DNA of 64,000 nucleotides from Nemania diffusa. Lineage: Eukaryota; Ascomycota; Sordariomycetes; Xylariales; Xylariaceae. Below the pieces are notes generated by a model that saw nothing but the letters and a program-made list of their open reading frames with translations, was not told the origin of the DNA and made no database searches. The stretch covers positions 4,340,001-4,404,000 of the forward strand of contig JBBPUQ010000005.1 in NCBI GenBank assembly GCA_038501195.1, read 5' to 3'. A program made the translations under genes and the position numbers. Positions within the stretch are counted from its first letter, which is position 1, and each line of letters begins with the position of its first letter. Positions 22,118-33,284 of this stretch are shown here, piece after piece.

Positions 22118-23877
22118 TTATACGAAGAAGTTTTCAAAGTACTTGGTGCGAGATTTGTTCACTGATTCAAAAAAAGGATGTTCCATCAATTCCTTGGCGG
22201 TTGTCCTCTTCTCTGGCAGCCATTGGAGCATAATAGAAGCTAGGTCGAGAAACGCCTCTTTCTCACTCCCGGTTAGTTCCGTCACCGTATCTGCCAACTT
22301 CTTCCCTCCCTTTAGAAGGTCCCTGCGGAGAAGTTGATCTGTTATAGTCTAGTGAGCTTTCATTCTTTTCGGTGAACGTCACAAATATTTACTTATATGA
22401 CTTACTGTCATCGTTGAAAAAGGGACCGCCCCAGAACTCGTTCATGGTCATACACTCCTTGCCGCGTAGATTCATAATCGGTCCCCCAAGCTGAAACCGG
22501 CTAAAATACCGCTCCCTTACGATGAGGTCGTCAGGCGGGTCTCCCAGGAGAGAAGCCATTTGGGCGAGGTGGATGTGTGCATCGTAGTCCTCGCCATCTT
22601 TACCAGCCGGCCGGTCGAATAGGGTGACGTCTTCCAAGAGATTCCACATCTGTTGATATGAGTACCATCAATTAGAAATTTCGAACGCAAAGCGAGGTAA
22701 GACAAAGTTTGGCTTACAAGAAGACCAAGATTCCAAATATCAACACTATATGTCCATGGACAACCAAGTATCACTTCCGGGGCACGGAAGCAATGAGATT
22801 GGATGGGCCAAACATGGCCGTAACCGTTATCTAAGAAGGGGGCGGCGCAATCAAAATCAGACAGCATCGGTACCAATTTAGAACCTTGTAAGGGACCAAA
22901 GTAGTTTCGCGAAAGGTAAGTTGCTCGACCATCTTCAGTTCGCACATGTTTCGACAGGGGTTCCTCTTTGTAAAAGTCAACAAAGTTGGCTACAACGTCG
23001 TTATTTCCAAGAGTTATCATGATATTTTTCTCCTTGATATCTGGAAAATAGTTAGTAGCTGTGACGGGGGGTGGGGGAATGACGGCGTTAATCCGCGTCA
23101 GTGGTTATCGGTAGATATAGTACGCGACAGCAGTAGAATTTTTCAAAGTGGCATGGGGTATTACCTGTATGGATAAGGCGGCACTCAGTATGTAAACAAT
23201 CGAGAGCTACAAGGAGACAGTAAATATAAAGGCGAAATAAAGGTAATTCCAGTTTTTTTCGCAACATTCTGTGCCGAAACTCGAAAAGGGTTTCTCTCAT
23301 TATCTCATAAACAAGGCAGAAGTGTGTTCCTTCTGGCCCTTTCAACTGAAACTCATCAATAGGTGTTCGGATCAAGTCAATACCCTCGTGTGACGATGTC
23401 CGAGCAGTCGAAATAAGTTTTGAATTTATCTCTTGAGATCCATATGCGTCAAGAGTTGTAATTTTGATGCTGACATAGCGAGGTGATACCAATGACTTCC
23501 CCCGCCTTTTACTGGTGAATGTTAGGTTACGGGTCAAACAACAGTCGAGACTATTACTTGAATGAGACCGGCCGAACGAATTACGAGACTGCTTACAAGT
23601 TGAGATTCTCTGCTAACCAAACGGTGGAGTCAGTGCCAAATCCGAGCTTGACGATGGGTTTAAATCTGCCATCCAGTATCTCGCCGGGTTGCGTCGGGTG
23701 CATATATTTCAGCCGGTTGCCCGGGAGTGGTTCCTCTTCGATAGGCTCGTCGATCATGTGAGTCATTGATGATTTAAACTGGGAGGCTGAAAAGCTTGGG
23801 TTCATTAGGGCTGATAAACTCCATGGCTGTTTTTGCCAGAGAAATCGCGGTTTTGTAGTCGCTAATGCTTTAAACAT
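22118..23877 (-). CDS. SRPK-like serine/threonine protein kinase
   Basis: Predicted 471 residues from five minus-strand exons: 23877-23597, 23511-23165, 23040-22718, 22649-22406 and 22338-22118. Every intron has GT..AG ends and matching phase, and one shows a perfect CTAAC branch site. Kinase landmarks: the glycine-loop equivalent LGFGTDSTVW, the VSIKI lysine, the catalytic-loop motif HTDIKEKN at about 208-215 (HTD in place of HRD is typical of SR-protein kinases), then DFD at 271-273 where most kinases have DFG, a CFRAPEVILG activation-segment end, and DIWNLGLL. The C-terminal MLQWLPEKRTTAKELMEHPFF block is typical of fungal SRPK-like kinases. No long spacer splits the lobes as in classical SRPK. 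Lineage-specific copies are common in filamentous fungi. Substrates are unknown, and the metal-binding Asp is present, so activity is likely. Confidence 0.88.
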
Positions 23878-25307
23878 GGCTAAGAATTGGGTGTGCCTAG
23901 TTTGGTGATAGTTAGTAAGAGGGAGCTGGTCTGGTCGAATGTAGCGTATTAGGCAGTGCTCGGCGGCTACCTTATATAGGGATTTAGGTTGATAAAGTTC
24001 ATAATATTAGGTATCTAGGGTTCCTCACCAATACGCACCGAACGCAAGCGAATTCCAGGCGGTCCATCTGCCCCGCCAAAAATGTACTTGTTGGGAAACT
24101 TTATGTGAAATACAGCTATGGACATGAAGTCGAGCAACTGTCATGCATTATCCAATACCCCGAAACGATAGATAGGGGGTCCGACGCGATGTCCGATCTT
24201 ACCTTGGAGATTCTCTTACCTTAGAAAACCAATCAAAGGATGTAGCATTGCTTAAGGCTGAATGCAACAAATTATTAGCAAAAGAGGAGCTGTTGGGGTT
24301 GAAGTTACAGAATAGGGAAGGTCATTAGTAATCGAGTCATAAAGCGCAGATACCTAGTCCATACATAAGCTTGTTTAGCAAAGTCAGGATTAGCTCGACC
24401 GCTACAGTGGAAGGCGTGGCTAAGGCCGCGGTATATCTCTCACCTCCGCAGACACTGCCGTCAGCCTTGCGGGACACCACCAGACGGGTCAAGGGGCTCC
24501 TGAGAGTATAATTTCTTAGTTATAACGAGATGCGGACCAAGCTTCTCTCTATTCTCCTGGCATAGGAGCGGGTCATTTTTGAGAAAGATCGATATAAGGA
24601 GATAGATTGCTATTAAAGTCATTTGAATCCGTATTACAAGGCATTCGTGTCGCAAAACGACGCCGTTATTGCGATATTGGCAATATCGGTATACAAGGCT
24701 CCATTCCGTTTTATCCGTAACAATTTGTTAGGAGGGTCTTTCATTATCGCTTACTTATGTACCGCCCCTACTTAAATAAGGATGTCAACTAAGGACGGTA
24801 TACGCGAAAAGCACATGAGATTGGGCGGCGCTGGTTAGTGACACAACCAACATTTGTTGTTTTGATTTTAGGAAGACTGACACAACGAAGTCTTTAGAAG
24901 TGCTACTATAACTAATCATTAGGTCTCCGAAATGCGGTGTTTGCTGAGCACAGGTAACCAAGTCTAACAATAATAATCAAATACTCAATGGGCCCCTTAC
25001 TCTATTTAGAATTAGTTTGTATCCATTGCTCATTCCAGTCAGCCTTACATCGACGTGGTGTTGTACATGAAAATCCAATATGGCAGATACTGTCACCTAA
25101 TGCACCTACGGCATCCCTTTGTCTTGCCTGGTTTATGTAGCAAGGGATATGATGAGTTTATTCACTTCAAACAGGTCGCCATGGCGATAGAATTGTATAA
25201 AAACTACTTGTCGTCGGGCTTACGGCTGATAGCATGGATCTTTAACACACAACGTATCTGGCTTCACGCAATATCTCTAGCCTGAAATCGGTATACTCTA
25301 TTTCACT
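23878..25307. other. AT-rich intergenic region
   Basis: 1.4 kb with no supported gene. Frames at 24461-24655 and 25055-25285 are short and without domains. Confidence 0.5.
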
Positions 25308-26022
25308 ATGGACGAAGAAGAAGCTATCTACCCTCCGATCCCAGAGCCCTTTCTCGAATCGGGATACAGGGAACATATTGAAGGAACTGTGCGGAGATAC
25401 TTCTATTTTCCCAGTGGCTTTTCACCGGCTTGCATCAGTTACCGTACTGCCTATATAGGTTTCGCTCAAAACCTCAAAGTCCAGTTCTGGCGCACACCTG
25501 CTGTAAGTATCCCCCTTCCTCCCTGAGTTGTTTTCCTCTTGTGCTGTTTACTTTGGGGTTGTTTTTCCGCGTTGGATCATGTATTAGAGGCCCCCCGCCG
25601 CCAGGGGCACGTCCCGGAGCACACTCGAAAACGGCGGTAACTAACTCCGAGTGTCGTAGCGGTATTGGTATAAAATGCACGTCCACTACGTGATAATCAA
25701 AGTACCTACGTTCAACGAAGCGGTCGTTGATGCGTGTGCCCGAGCACTAGATAAGTGTGACATAGCCTACGAGATCAGGCACGAACACGACCGCAGATAT
25801 AGAACCTACCTTCCGACTGAGACCTACCACTACGGGTCGATTCATTCTCTCCAGTCGTACAGACTGCTCAAAAGCCTCGTATCCATTAGACGCGCCGAGA
25901 TTAACAGCATGCTAGCTGACGAAGGATCTAGGGCTCATTGGGATCTTCTCCATGGCAAGTTGGGGATGATTGCGCAGGTTGGGGCGAAGCTGGAAGCAGA
26001 GAGGCTAATAATGCTGCCGTAG
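25308..26022 (+). CDS. Orphan 185-residue protein
   Basis: Two exons fit, 25308-25502 and 25660-26022. The 157-nt intron begins GTAAGT and ends TAG, with a CTAAC branch site upstream of the acceptor, and both exons are in phase 0. The protein starts MDEEEAIYPPIPEP. It contains an aromatic-rich segment spanning the junction (QFWRTPA, RYWYKMHVHYV) and a helical charged C-terminal half with many Arg/His. There is no signal peptide or membrane segment, and I recognise no family. It sits alone in AT-rich DNA with 1.3-1.5 kb empty on either side. A correct intron with consistent phase is the main evidence that it is a real gene. Confidence 0.5.
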
Positions 26023-27552
26023 TGTCGGCCAGCATATAAGACTGAGTCGGGGTAGCTCTAGTTAGTAATGGCCGTGTTAGGATATGAGCAAACCAAGATG
26101 AGATAGGTGATATAATAAATTGTATTCTGTTATTTAGATTACGATTGCGGCCTTGGGGCACCAGTTCACCGGGTGTAGTACTAAGGCTTGTCGTCTTGTC
26201 TATAAGGATTCGTTATCGATCTCACTTTCAAACGTGCGTATAGATCTCTATATATTGGTTGGTCGTGTTCCAACTATATAGTTAGTTATCCTACTCTATA
26301 TCAGGTCTTGCTTACTCTGCAAGGCTTAGAGTGGTTTTCTGTCATATCTCCCGCCTCACGGAAGGGATGATAAATATCAATTACATATATTATAATAGGG
26401 ATGATCTACCGCCCTCGGGGACATGTGGCACAACAGCATGTATTCGTGCTCTATAAGGGCTAGAAATTCGTCATATCTGAGTTTTCAACGCCTCCCTCTG
26501 TTTACTTAAGGATGTCCATTAACGTTGTATAACTGTTACCGCCGCTGAGATTAGCACCCTCACAACAAGCAGCTAGTTTAACTCGTGACTAACTCCTACT
26601 CATATGAAGAAAGGGGATATATGGCTTTATTGAACCCAGCGCTATATGTCGGTTCTATGCTCTATGAATGTCTTCTGCAGTAAATCATAGCTTGTACTAG
26701 TTCAACTTACACTTATAAACTTCCTCGAGCGATAGTATCTAAGTCGTAAATTAAACACTATAGCCAAATCGCCTTGCCGTAGGTTAGTCCTCATGTACTA
26801 CTACTGTCTCCTGTAATCTCATACTTAGAGAAAAATGAGAGTTTGCATCTTAAATCTATTGATTGCACGATTTGCATGAGCAAAATGTCCGAATACCATA
26901 TGCTTGAGAACTGACCTTGAAGTAGTTATATGTTAAATTGAGTGAGTGTATGGCTATGAGTAGATTATCACTGGATAGTGCATAATGCATTACTTGCTAA
27001 TGGTAGGTAGCCTGAGCGAGTTAAGTGCAGTTAATGCAGGGAGGTATAGGCAGTTTCTCTCGCTTCACTCATTGTACATTTTTCTCATATCCTTGCGCAC
27101 GTCGGGGTAGCTATCGATCGATGTATGTGTGACTTTTAGATTTCACTGTGGGACATAGCGACTTGGTTGTGATGTATCACTTCATGGTGTCGGAACGCTC
27201 GGTCAAGGTTGAGTCGTCTGCGTCAATACGTGCCTTCGCCCATGCTCTCTGGTGGATCCCTGAGCAGTTACTGAGAAAATCTCGAAGAAAATACCTATCT
27301 GCTTTCAAATGATGCAACCTGTTTCCTGTGGTTCGATAAGTAGTAGGGAATCGGGATCTGTCCTAAGTTACGAGAGTCTTGTGAGCTGAGATAAAAGTAC
27401 AGTTCTTCATTTTATCGTGTTTATTCTAGTTAGACTTGGCGCAGTTGTTGCTTTTGCTTAGGTCGGCTCTTAAGCGCACTAGCGTCCTAAATCGGTACCC
27501 ACCCTGTTTCCGCGGTATACAGTTTACATTTCTCCCATGACAGCAAGCTAAC
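26023..27552. other. AT-rich intergenic region
   Basis: 1.5 kb with no open frame of note on either strand. It serves as the upstream flank of the nuclease/kinase-like gene. Confidence 0.55.
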
Positions 27553-30141
27553 ATGGAGGAAGTGCGCGACTATCGTGCTCTATATGAACAAGAACGACAT
27601 GCGAGAGAGGAAGCCGAACGTCTAACAGAGGAAGCCAAACTCGAGATACGCCAGATCCAACGCAGAACACGCGAAACAGCGCGACTCAATGAACATCTCG
27701 AGCAAGAACTACAGCAGCAGAGGAGCCAAACTAATTGTGTGTGTTGTTTATTCCCCCGCTCCCCTCCCTTTTATTCGCTAACCCCTATCCCAGCACAGTC
27801 ATTGGAAGCCTACTTGGCTCAGGTCTCGCGCTTGCAAGCACACGCTGTCCGACTTCTCCCTCAGCGGCCCTCGGGACGTATTCCACCACACGTAGAGGCG
27901 GCCTCGGCACAATCGAGCAGCTCCCAGCCAACAACCTCAGGTCGCACCGATATTAAGGGGAAATTCTATCCTCTGCGACTGCGGCCTTGGACAGCGTTTC
28001 CCGACGAAGTGCAGCGAGCTGGGTTTGCACGCATATACGCAACGCTCCACGGTGGCGAGGATGAAAAGAACGAAAAGAACGGTCTGCCCTCGCGCCTCTG
28101 GGTCCAGAATGATGAGGAAACGTTGGTGGGTCAACTGCCTCTCGAAGTGCTGGCGCAAGAGGGCGGGTTGAATGCGAGACGGACCCACGACTTTCTAAAG
28201 GCCGTGCTCCTAACTCCCACATCCAAGATTCTCAACCAGTACTTGAACCAAGACAAATCTTCCGACAACAACAAGAAGGTCTTTTTCGACGCGGCCGTGC
28301 AGTCCGTGGTACGAGTCAGCCTGAGCAACTCAAGCAGTCCCCGCGTGCCACGGAAAGTCAAACCCGACTGTGTTGTTCTTTACATGGACCCAAACGATAG
28401 CCTATCCATAGCCGCCTCCTCCGCACGGTTGATTGCCGTTGGCGAGCACAAGCCGTGCCATGCTATACGAGCAGCATCGGTGGCCCAGATGATTCGCGGC
28501 CCGCTCCCGGAGGATTTTATCATTCTACTAGCACGACAAGCTCTGGCGCGATGCGAGAGCACGTCAGCGGGGCAACCTTCAACAGCAGCACAGGCATCTG
28601 GATCAGAACAAGACGCCGAACAGGGACAGGGATCGGAACGGGAGTCTGAACGGACCTCGAGGCCTACAACACCAGAGGCAGAAGCAGCCTCCAGCAAGAC
28701 CCAAAAAATCGACAAGCAGACCTACTTTGCCTATGCGCTGACACAGGCGTATCATTACATGCTCGTTTCTGGTGTCGAGTATGGCTACCTCTCGAATGCC
28801 GAAGTTCTAGTCTTTTTACGCATTCGAGAAGACGACGCGGCCTCTTTGTACTACCACGTTGCTCTTTTTCCCATTCCTAGTCTTGTTACCACAGAGGATG
28901 CTGGGAGCTTCCAACTCCCCCAAGCCGTGGCAGAAGCACCGTTTCCAGCCCCGGGCGATCCCGTGGGTGAATTGGCCTTGGGCGCGCTGCCTATTTCACA
29001 GATGGGCAGTTTTTGTGACCTTGCTATCCATGCTGCACGTCGTTCGCCCTCGTGGGTGCTCGAACAGACAAGGCGTCTCGCCCAATTTCCGAACCTGCCA
29101 TCGGGTGTTCCCTTGCAACAACAGATAGCAGCTAGATCGAGTCCAGGGCCTCGTGATGATGATGGCGACGTAAATATTTCGACATCGTTTTTGCCAACGT
29201 GCTGTGATATGCGTTCGCGTCCACGACCCTCGCGTAGGGTGGCTCCTCCTACCCTACCGTACTGCACGCAGGCCTGTCTTTTGGGACTGGTGCAGAAGGG
29301 GCCTTTGGACCCGCGTTGCCCAAACCACTTACTTCACAAAACCATGTGCGATAATGGCACGGACCGACACCCTCTAACGTCTTTGCACCTTGCCCAGCGC
29401 ATTCGGGACCAGCTATTCGATACACCCGAAGTCGACTGTCAATACTTAGTATCTCACCGCGGTGCTATCGGCTACCCATTCAAGTTGACGGTCACAGGCT
29501 TCGGCTACACGTTTATCGGGAAAGGCGTCCAAGACGACCACGGCCGGCGGCTGATACACGAGTCCCGGATTTACCAGGCGTTGCAGCCGCTACAGGGCTC
29601 TGTCATCCCCGTGCACCTAGGCCTGATCCAGCTTCATGTCGGCTACCCGATACAGGACCAGTTCCTGATATTGCCGTACATGATGCTTCTTGCCTATGCG
29701 GGCGAATCGATAGCACGATCGCTGCTGACGAACGAAGAAGACGAAGAAAGGGAAAAAGAAATCCCTCCAGAGATCGCCCACCACCGAGCCGAAGCGGTAC
29801 GCACACGACAAGAGCTAAAGAGCTGGGGACTCGGCGACGACGATGGCAATGTAACCAATGTTCGGTGGTGCAGCGAAGTGGGACGGGCGATGCGGATTGA
29901 CTTTGACCGCGCATACTTGATGCTGCCCCTGCGCTGTCAAAAGTGGCCGCTGCAGTTTTCGCAGACATCACAGACAGCACAGACTGCGAGTAGCCATAGC
30001 ACGCCGACAACGCCGACGGCGATGGAAGACACGTTTCTAGATCTCATTGAACAGCAGACACAGAACGAGCCAGTAGCCAAGAAACAAAAGTTTGACCACG
30101 ACCGCAATGTGGCCGGCACAGACGTGGCAGCTTCTCCGTGA
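27553..30141 (+). CDS. Large protein with coiled coil, PD-(D/E)XK-like nuclease region and kinase-like C-terminal domain
   Basis: Open frame of 862 codons. A probable in-frame 57-nt intron at 27737-27793 (GTGTGT..CCCAG, GCTAAC branch) would give 843 residues. Residues 1-60 (unspliced numbering) form a charged coiled coil. Around 267-300, Asp272 in KPDCVV followed by Glu298-His-Lys300 in AVGEHK fits the D..ExK active site of PD-(D/E)XK nucleases. A Glu/Ser-rich linker covers about 340-385. From about 570 the sequence resembles the fungal kinase-like family: a YCTQACLLGL block, GYTFIGKG, an HE pair for helix C, and IDFDRA at the DFG position. The HxD catalytic histidine is not evident (LGDDDGN), so the kinase may be inactive. 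This architecture recalls Crinkler-type effector-like proteins described in fungi, but that is inference. No signal peptide is seen. Confidence 0.72.
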   Translation: MEEVRDYRALYEQERHAREEAERLTEEAKLEIRQIQRRTRETARLNEHLEQELQQQRSQTNCVCCLFPRSPPFYSLTPIPAQSLEAYLAQVSRLQAHAVRLLPQRPSGRIPPHVEAASAQSSSSQPTTSGRTDIKGKFYPLRLRPWTAFPDEVQRAGFARIYATLHGGEDEKNEKNGLPSRLWVQNDEETLVGQLPLEVLAQEGGLNARRTHDFLKAVLLTPTSKILNQYLNQDKSSDNNKKVFFDAAVQSVVRVSLSNSSSPRVPRKVKPDCVVLYMDPNDSLSIAASSARLIAVGEHKPCHAIRAASVAQMIRGPLPEDFIILLARQALARCESTSAGQPSTAAQASGSEQDAEQGQGSERESERTSRPTTPEAEAASSKTQKIDKQTYFAYALTQAYHYMLVSGVEYGYLSNAEVLVFLRIREDDAASLYYHVALFPIPSLVTTEDAGSFQLPQAVAEAPFPAPGDPVGELALGALPISQMGSFCDLAIHAARRSPSWVLEQTRRLAQFPNLPSGVPLQQQIAARSSPGPRDDDGDVNISTSFLPTCCDMRSRPRPSRRVAPPTLPYCTQACLLGLVQKGPLDPRCPNHLLHKTMCDNGTDRHPLTSLHLAQRIRDQLFDTPEVDCQYLVSHRGAIGYPFKLTVTGFGYTFIGKGVQDDHGRRLIHESRIYQALQPLQGSVIPVHLGLIQLHVGYPIQDQFLILPYMMLLAYAGESIARSLLTNEEDEEREKEIPPEIAHHRAEAVRTRQELKSWGLGDDDGNVTNVRWCSEVGRAMRIDFDRAYLMLPLRCQKWPLQFSQTSQTAQTASSHSTPTTPTAMEDTFLDLIEQQTQNEPVAKKQKFDHDRNVAGTDVAASP

Positions 30142-30883
30142 AGAACGATTTTTATTTTTATTTTTCTTTTGTTTTGAATCTCCGTATCTCAATGGCGACA
30201 CTTACCAATGGTTTTATGTTGTATAGCCAATTTACGATATAATGACGGTGCGGTGGCGCGTGGTCAAGCGTCTGGCTGCCAGTAGTTTCGTACGTTCTCC
30301 CCGTACATGCCTATCCCTTTAACTGCCTTTTCAGCTCCATGACTTCCGATCCCCTGGCAAGCGAAGTGACATTCTTATACACCAGCAATTGCATCACTTG
30401 CTCCTTTAACACTCCCACATTAATCTATCAAAATAATAGCCACAGTCAAGACGAGTATATCAATCGAAAGCGCGTCTCTTATTTTACCTTAGAGTAATCT
30501 TTAATTATTTTTCGCGTTAAAGAACAATGCCTCGCGACTTTGGCGAAAGAAGAGGTGGATAGGGGCATGATCAAACCTGATTTTTAAGTGTGGTGTAGGT
30601 AGCACTTTGTAATAATAATTATTGCAGTAACATTTAGATAGCACGGGCAAGATTAGATAGGAGTATATGATTTTTTAGAAAAATGTAGTTTTATTAGCTA
30701 TATGTTAGAAAAATAGAGGGCAAATTAAGCCCTATTTTTGACCTTGTAAAGATTTAACTAAAAGGGGGTGGGCAAAAGACTAAACTTTGACTCATTACAG
30801 TGTAAAATTAAGCCGCATATTAATTTGAAATAAGAAAAACTAAGTTATAGTATAGGACTTTGAATGTGCAGTCATTAGACTTC
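30142..30883. other. AT-rich intergenic region with a repeat copy
   Basis: No gene. It contains copy 1 of a short dispersed repeat (about 30700-30775) that has a diverged partner at about 33290-33360. Confidence 0.6.
30700..30772. repeat. Dispersed AT-rich repeat, copy 1 (less mutated)
   Basis: Matches the segment at about 33285-33356 in the same orientation. In the best-matched part (from AAATTAA at about 30722 to the ACTAAAAGG end) the copies differ almost only by C-to-T or G-to-A transitions, with this copy keeping the C/G bases. That is the signature expected of repeat-induced point mutation. Confidence 0.6.
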
Positions 30884-32004
30884 TCAGACGTAGGATTTGA
30901 CTTGTCCTTCAGACCATTCCCAGAATCTCTCCGCAACTCCCGTCCCCTCTTCTTCTAGAGATTTCGACCCCGCAACAAGGTCCTTCCGAGGCTGTTGGAA
31001 TCTACCCCATGGAATAACTTTATTTCGGTTAGTTTCTGAGGTTGTGGGATTTGAGTAGATGGTATTAGTAGACTTACCATATTTACCCGATTGTTCGGCT
31101 GTGATGTCTGGGGATAGCCCGGCAAACAACTCGGTATAGGCTCCAAGAACTGGCGGGTGCAAGACGAACATCTTGAGTATCTTATGGGATAGTCTACCCT
31201 GAGTGCGCCATAGGTCCGAATCGAGAAGACCAGGGTTTAAGGGGATACTCAGAATACCGTCGGCTTTATGTCGTTTCGCAAATTCTGTTCCGTAGAAGAA
31301 AGTGCCAGTCTTACTGATGGAGTATTTTGTCATAATTGGGGCTTCTCTCTTATACTCGAGGTTATCCATTGCTATCCCTTCTTTGATGGCAAAGCCTGAT
31401 TCAATAGCGGCAGATGATACCCAAACTACGCGAACGGTGCCTTCGGCAGCCTCTTTGGCCGTCTCGATCAAGAGAGGTATGAGTAGTTTCGTGAATAGAA
31501 ATGTACCAACGCAGTTGACTCCCAGTTGCAACTCGTATCCTTGCTGCGACTTTGAGCCCTCCGCTGGCTGCATGATACCGGCATTGTTAAACAACACATG
31601 GAGCTTTTCTTCCTTAGAAATAAAAGCTGCGGCAGAGGCTTTAACTGCCTCAAGGTCTGCGAGATCTAGATGCAACCAAACAAGCTCTCCTGACTCCTCC
31701 GGAGGAACAGAGCTCTCAATTTCGCGAATGGCTTCTATAGTCTTTTGTTCCGAGCGGCTAGCCATATACACCTTCGCCTTCTTCGAGTAAAGAATGCGTG
31801 CCAGTTCCTTGCCGACACCGGCATTGGCTCCCGTCACAATGTACACCTGGATAGATAATCATCAAAGGGATTTTCAAATACTCATTGAAACCAAGTAATA
31901 CTCACTTTCCCAGCAAGAGAAGCTACATCCTTCTCGGTGAAAGTCGGCTTGGGGGGGTACAACTGAGTCCATTGCCCTGCCGGACTATAGCCTGAGGCTG
32001 GCAT
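30884..32004 (-). CDS. Short-chain dehydrogenase/reductase (retinol-dehydrogenase-like)
   Basis: Three exons fit on the minus strand: 32004-31906, 31846-31078 and 31017-30884. The second intron (60 nt, GTAAGT..AAG, with CTAAC upstream) is a multiple of three, so the frame is open without splicing. Removing it restores the usual family junction GKYVIPWGRF. The spliced protein is 333 residues. The cofactor motif TGANAGVG is at 38-45, NNAG at 120-123, and the catalytic Tyr208-SIS-Lys212 is present, with the active-site Ser upstream in VWVSSAA. The family oxidises or reduces small alcohols/carbonyls with NAD(P)(H). The substrate is unknown. It is the only apparently intact gene in a segment with two decayed genes next to it, which may be remnants of a former metabolic cluster. 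Confidence 0.9.
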
Positions 32005-32131
32005 GACAGTAAATAATGAATAGAACGGACTTATAGAGTTCAGTGGTAGGAAATATGATGAATAGAGGGGAATGTCTTATGGTGCAACGGAGACTCTGCT
32101 ATGATGCCTCAAGGCTTCCCAGTTGCATCTT

Positions 32132-32890
32132 TCAATTTTTATGACAAAGAATGTGAGTCAAGGGAGCTTCAGGTAAAAATGTACTACATACATGTGTGCA
32201 TGTGGTATCCATGTGATCGGCTTCCGACAGCCTTGAGCTAAAAAAAGGGTGTCTCGAATTAGTGGGTCTGATTGACATACCGCATATATACTTACATATG
32301 ATACCTGTAGCGATGATATGTCATTCCGCCTTTCCAGCGCTTTGTTGAGACCTTAGACTTGGAGCCCAAATCATCTAGAATGGGAGGCGGCTTGGAACCT
32401 TCACCCATGTTGGCGCCTCGGGATAAAAGACGAGCAAATAGGCCACGTAACTAGGGAGACAGGCACACGTAACCCCAACGCCGTTTTCTAGACCCGAGAA
32501 GAGTGCAATGGGTACAAAATCCACTGATCGATAGTAAGATTTATTAATTGCCTCTATTCAGCCCTGCATTAAAGGTATACTCACATGTTACGTTCTTCCC
32601 CGTCGTGAATTCCTTGATGGAAGGGAATCTAGCAAGACTTATGCCAATAACACTATAACTCGGTCATTAGCTCTTGCTGTAAGATAGGCTGCGCATCTTT
32701 GTGCTTACATGACTCCCACAGCGAACATCGAAGAGATGAGTAGCTTTTTTTGCCAAGGAATCTGCAGCCGGACCACGAAAGGAACTGGCACCGCTATTAA
32801 CCATATATCAACAAGGACACCAAATACGCCGCTAGTTAGTACCAGGGCGTATGAGTTTATACAGTGACCCTCGTGTAGACCGTCCCAACG
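32132..32890 (-). pseudogene. Truncated, frameshifted fungal rhodopsin-domain (PTH11-like) membrane protein
   Basis: Minus-strand exon remnants fit at 32890-32709, 32652-32585, 32523-32296 and 32237-32132, with good GT..AG introns and matching phase. The reading gives the family's GHCIN motif, a hydrophobic helix with VDIWLI, the VRLQIPW..KKLL loop, and the DFVPIALFSGLENGVGVTCA helix ending CLPS. These are the last helices of the seven-helix fungal rhodopsin-domain family, whose members occur beside secondary-metabolite genes. The first helices are missing. The frame stops at TAA (32893-32891) just before the relic reaches the P450 fragment. A one-base shift near 32446-32452 separates CLPS from the expected LRGLFARLLSRG-like continuation. 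It is therefore broken at the 5' end and frameshifted inside. Confidence 0.72.
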
Positions 32891-32896
32891 TTACGA

Positions 32897-33211
32897 TCGA
32901 GTAGGCCTCGTTGGTACTCTAGATATTTATGGCGAGCAAACGAGCAGTTCGACGAAAACAATCGAATTGTTCATGAGATTGCCATGCAAGTGGTGACTAA
33001 ACGACGAGCGAACCCAACAAACAAAAATGATCTTGTAGACGCAATGCTCAACGGAGTAGACCCTTCGACAGGAAATGGGCTCACAGATGGAACAATCATT
33101 GACAATATGATTACATTTTTAATTGCTGGTACGTTTCTGCCTCTCGGATTTGATGCCGAATCTGCGACCAGGCATGCTAAATTACTGGCTATAGGCTATG
33201 AAAACTATTAT
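32897..33211 (+). pseudogene. Cytochrome P450 relic, CYP505 (P450BM3)-like, only the segment before and at the I-helix
   Basis: A plus-strand open stretch reads like the region before the I-helix of CYP505/P450BM3-type enzymes: a RANEQFDENN segment, then KNDLVDAMLNG, DPSTGNGL, and ending ITFLIAG at a GT donor (33129). In intact enzymes HETT follows. After a possible 68-nt intron (GTACGT..CTATAG, ending about 33196) the frame reads G-Y-E-N-Y and meets a stop at 33209-33211, so the HETT motif is lost. The N-terminal half, haem-binding region and reductase domain are all missing. It starts within 10 bp of the end of the rhodopsin-domain relic. Confidence 0.65.
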
Positions 33212-33284
33212 TAAACTAAATTAAAACTTATTTTAAGTTTTTATATTAACTAAAGCAATGCTTTAGTAGCTTAGCTTTACAAAC

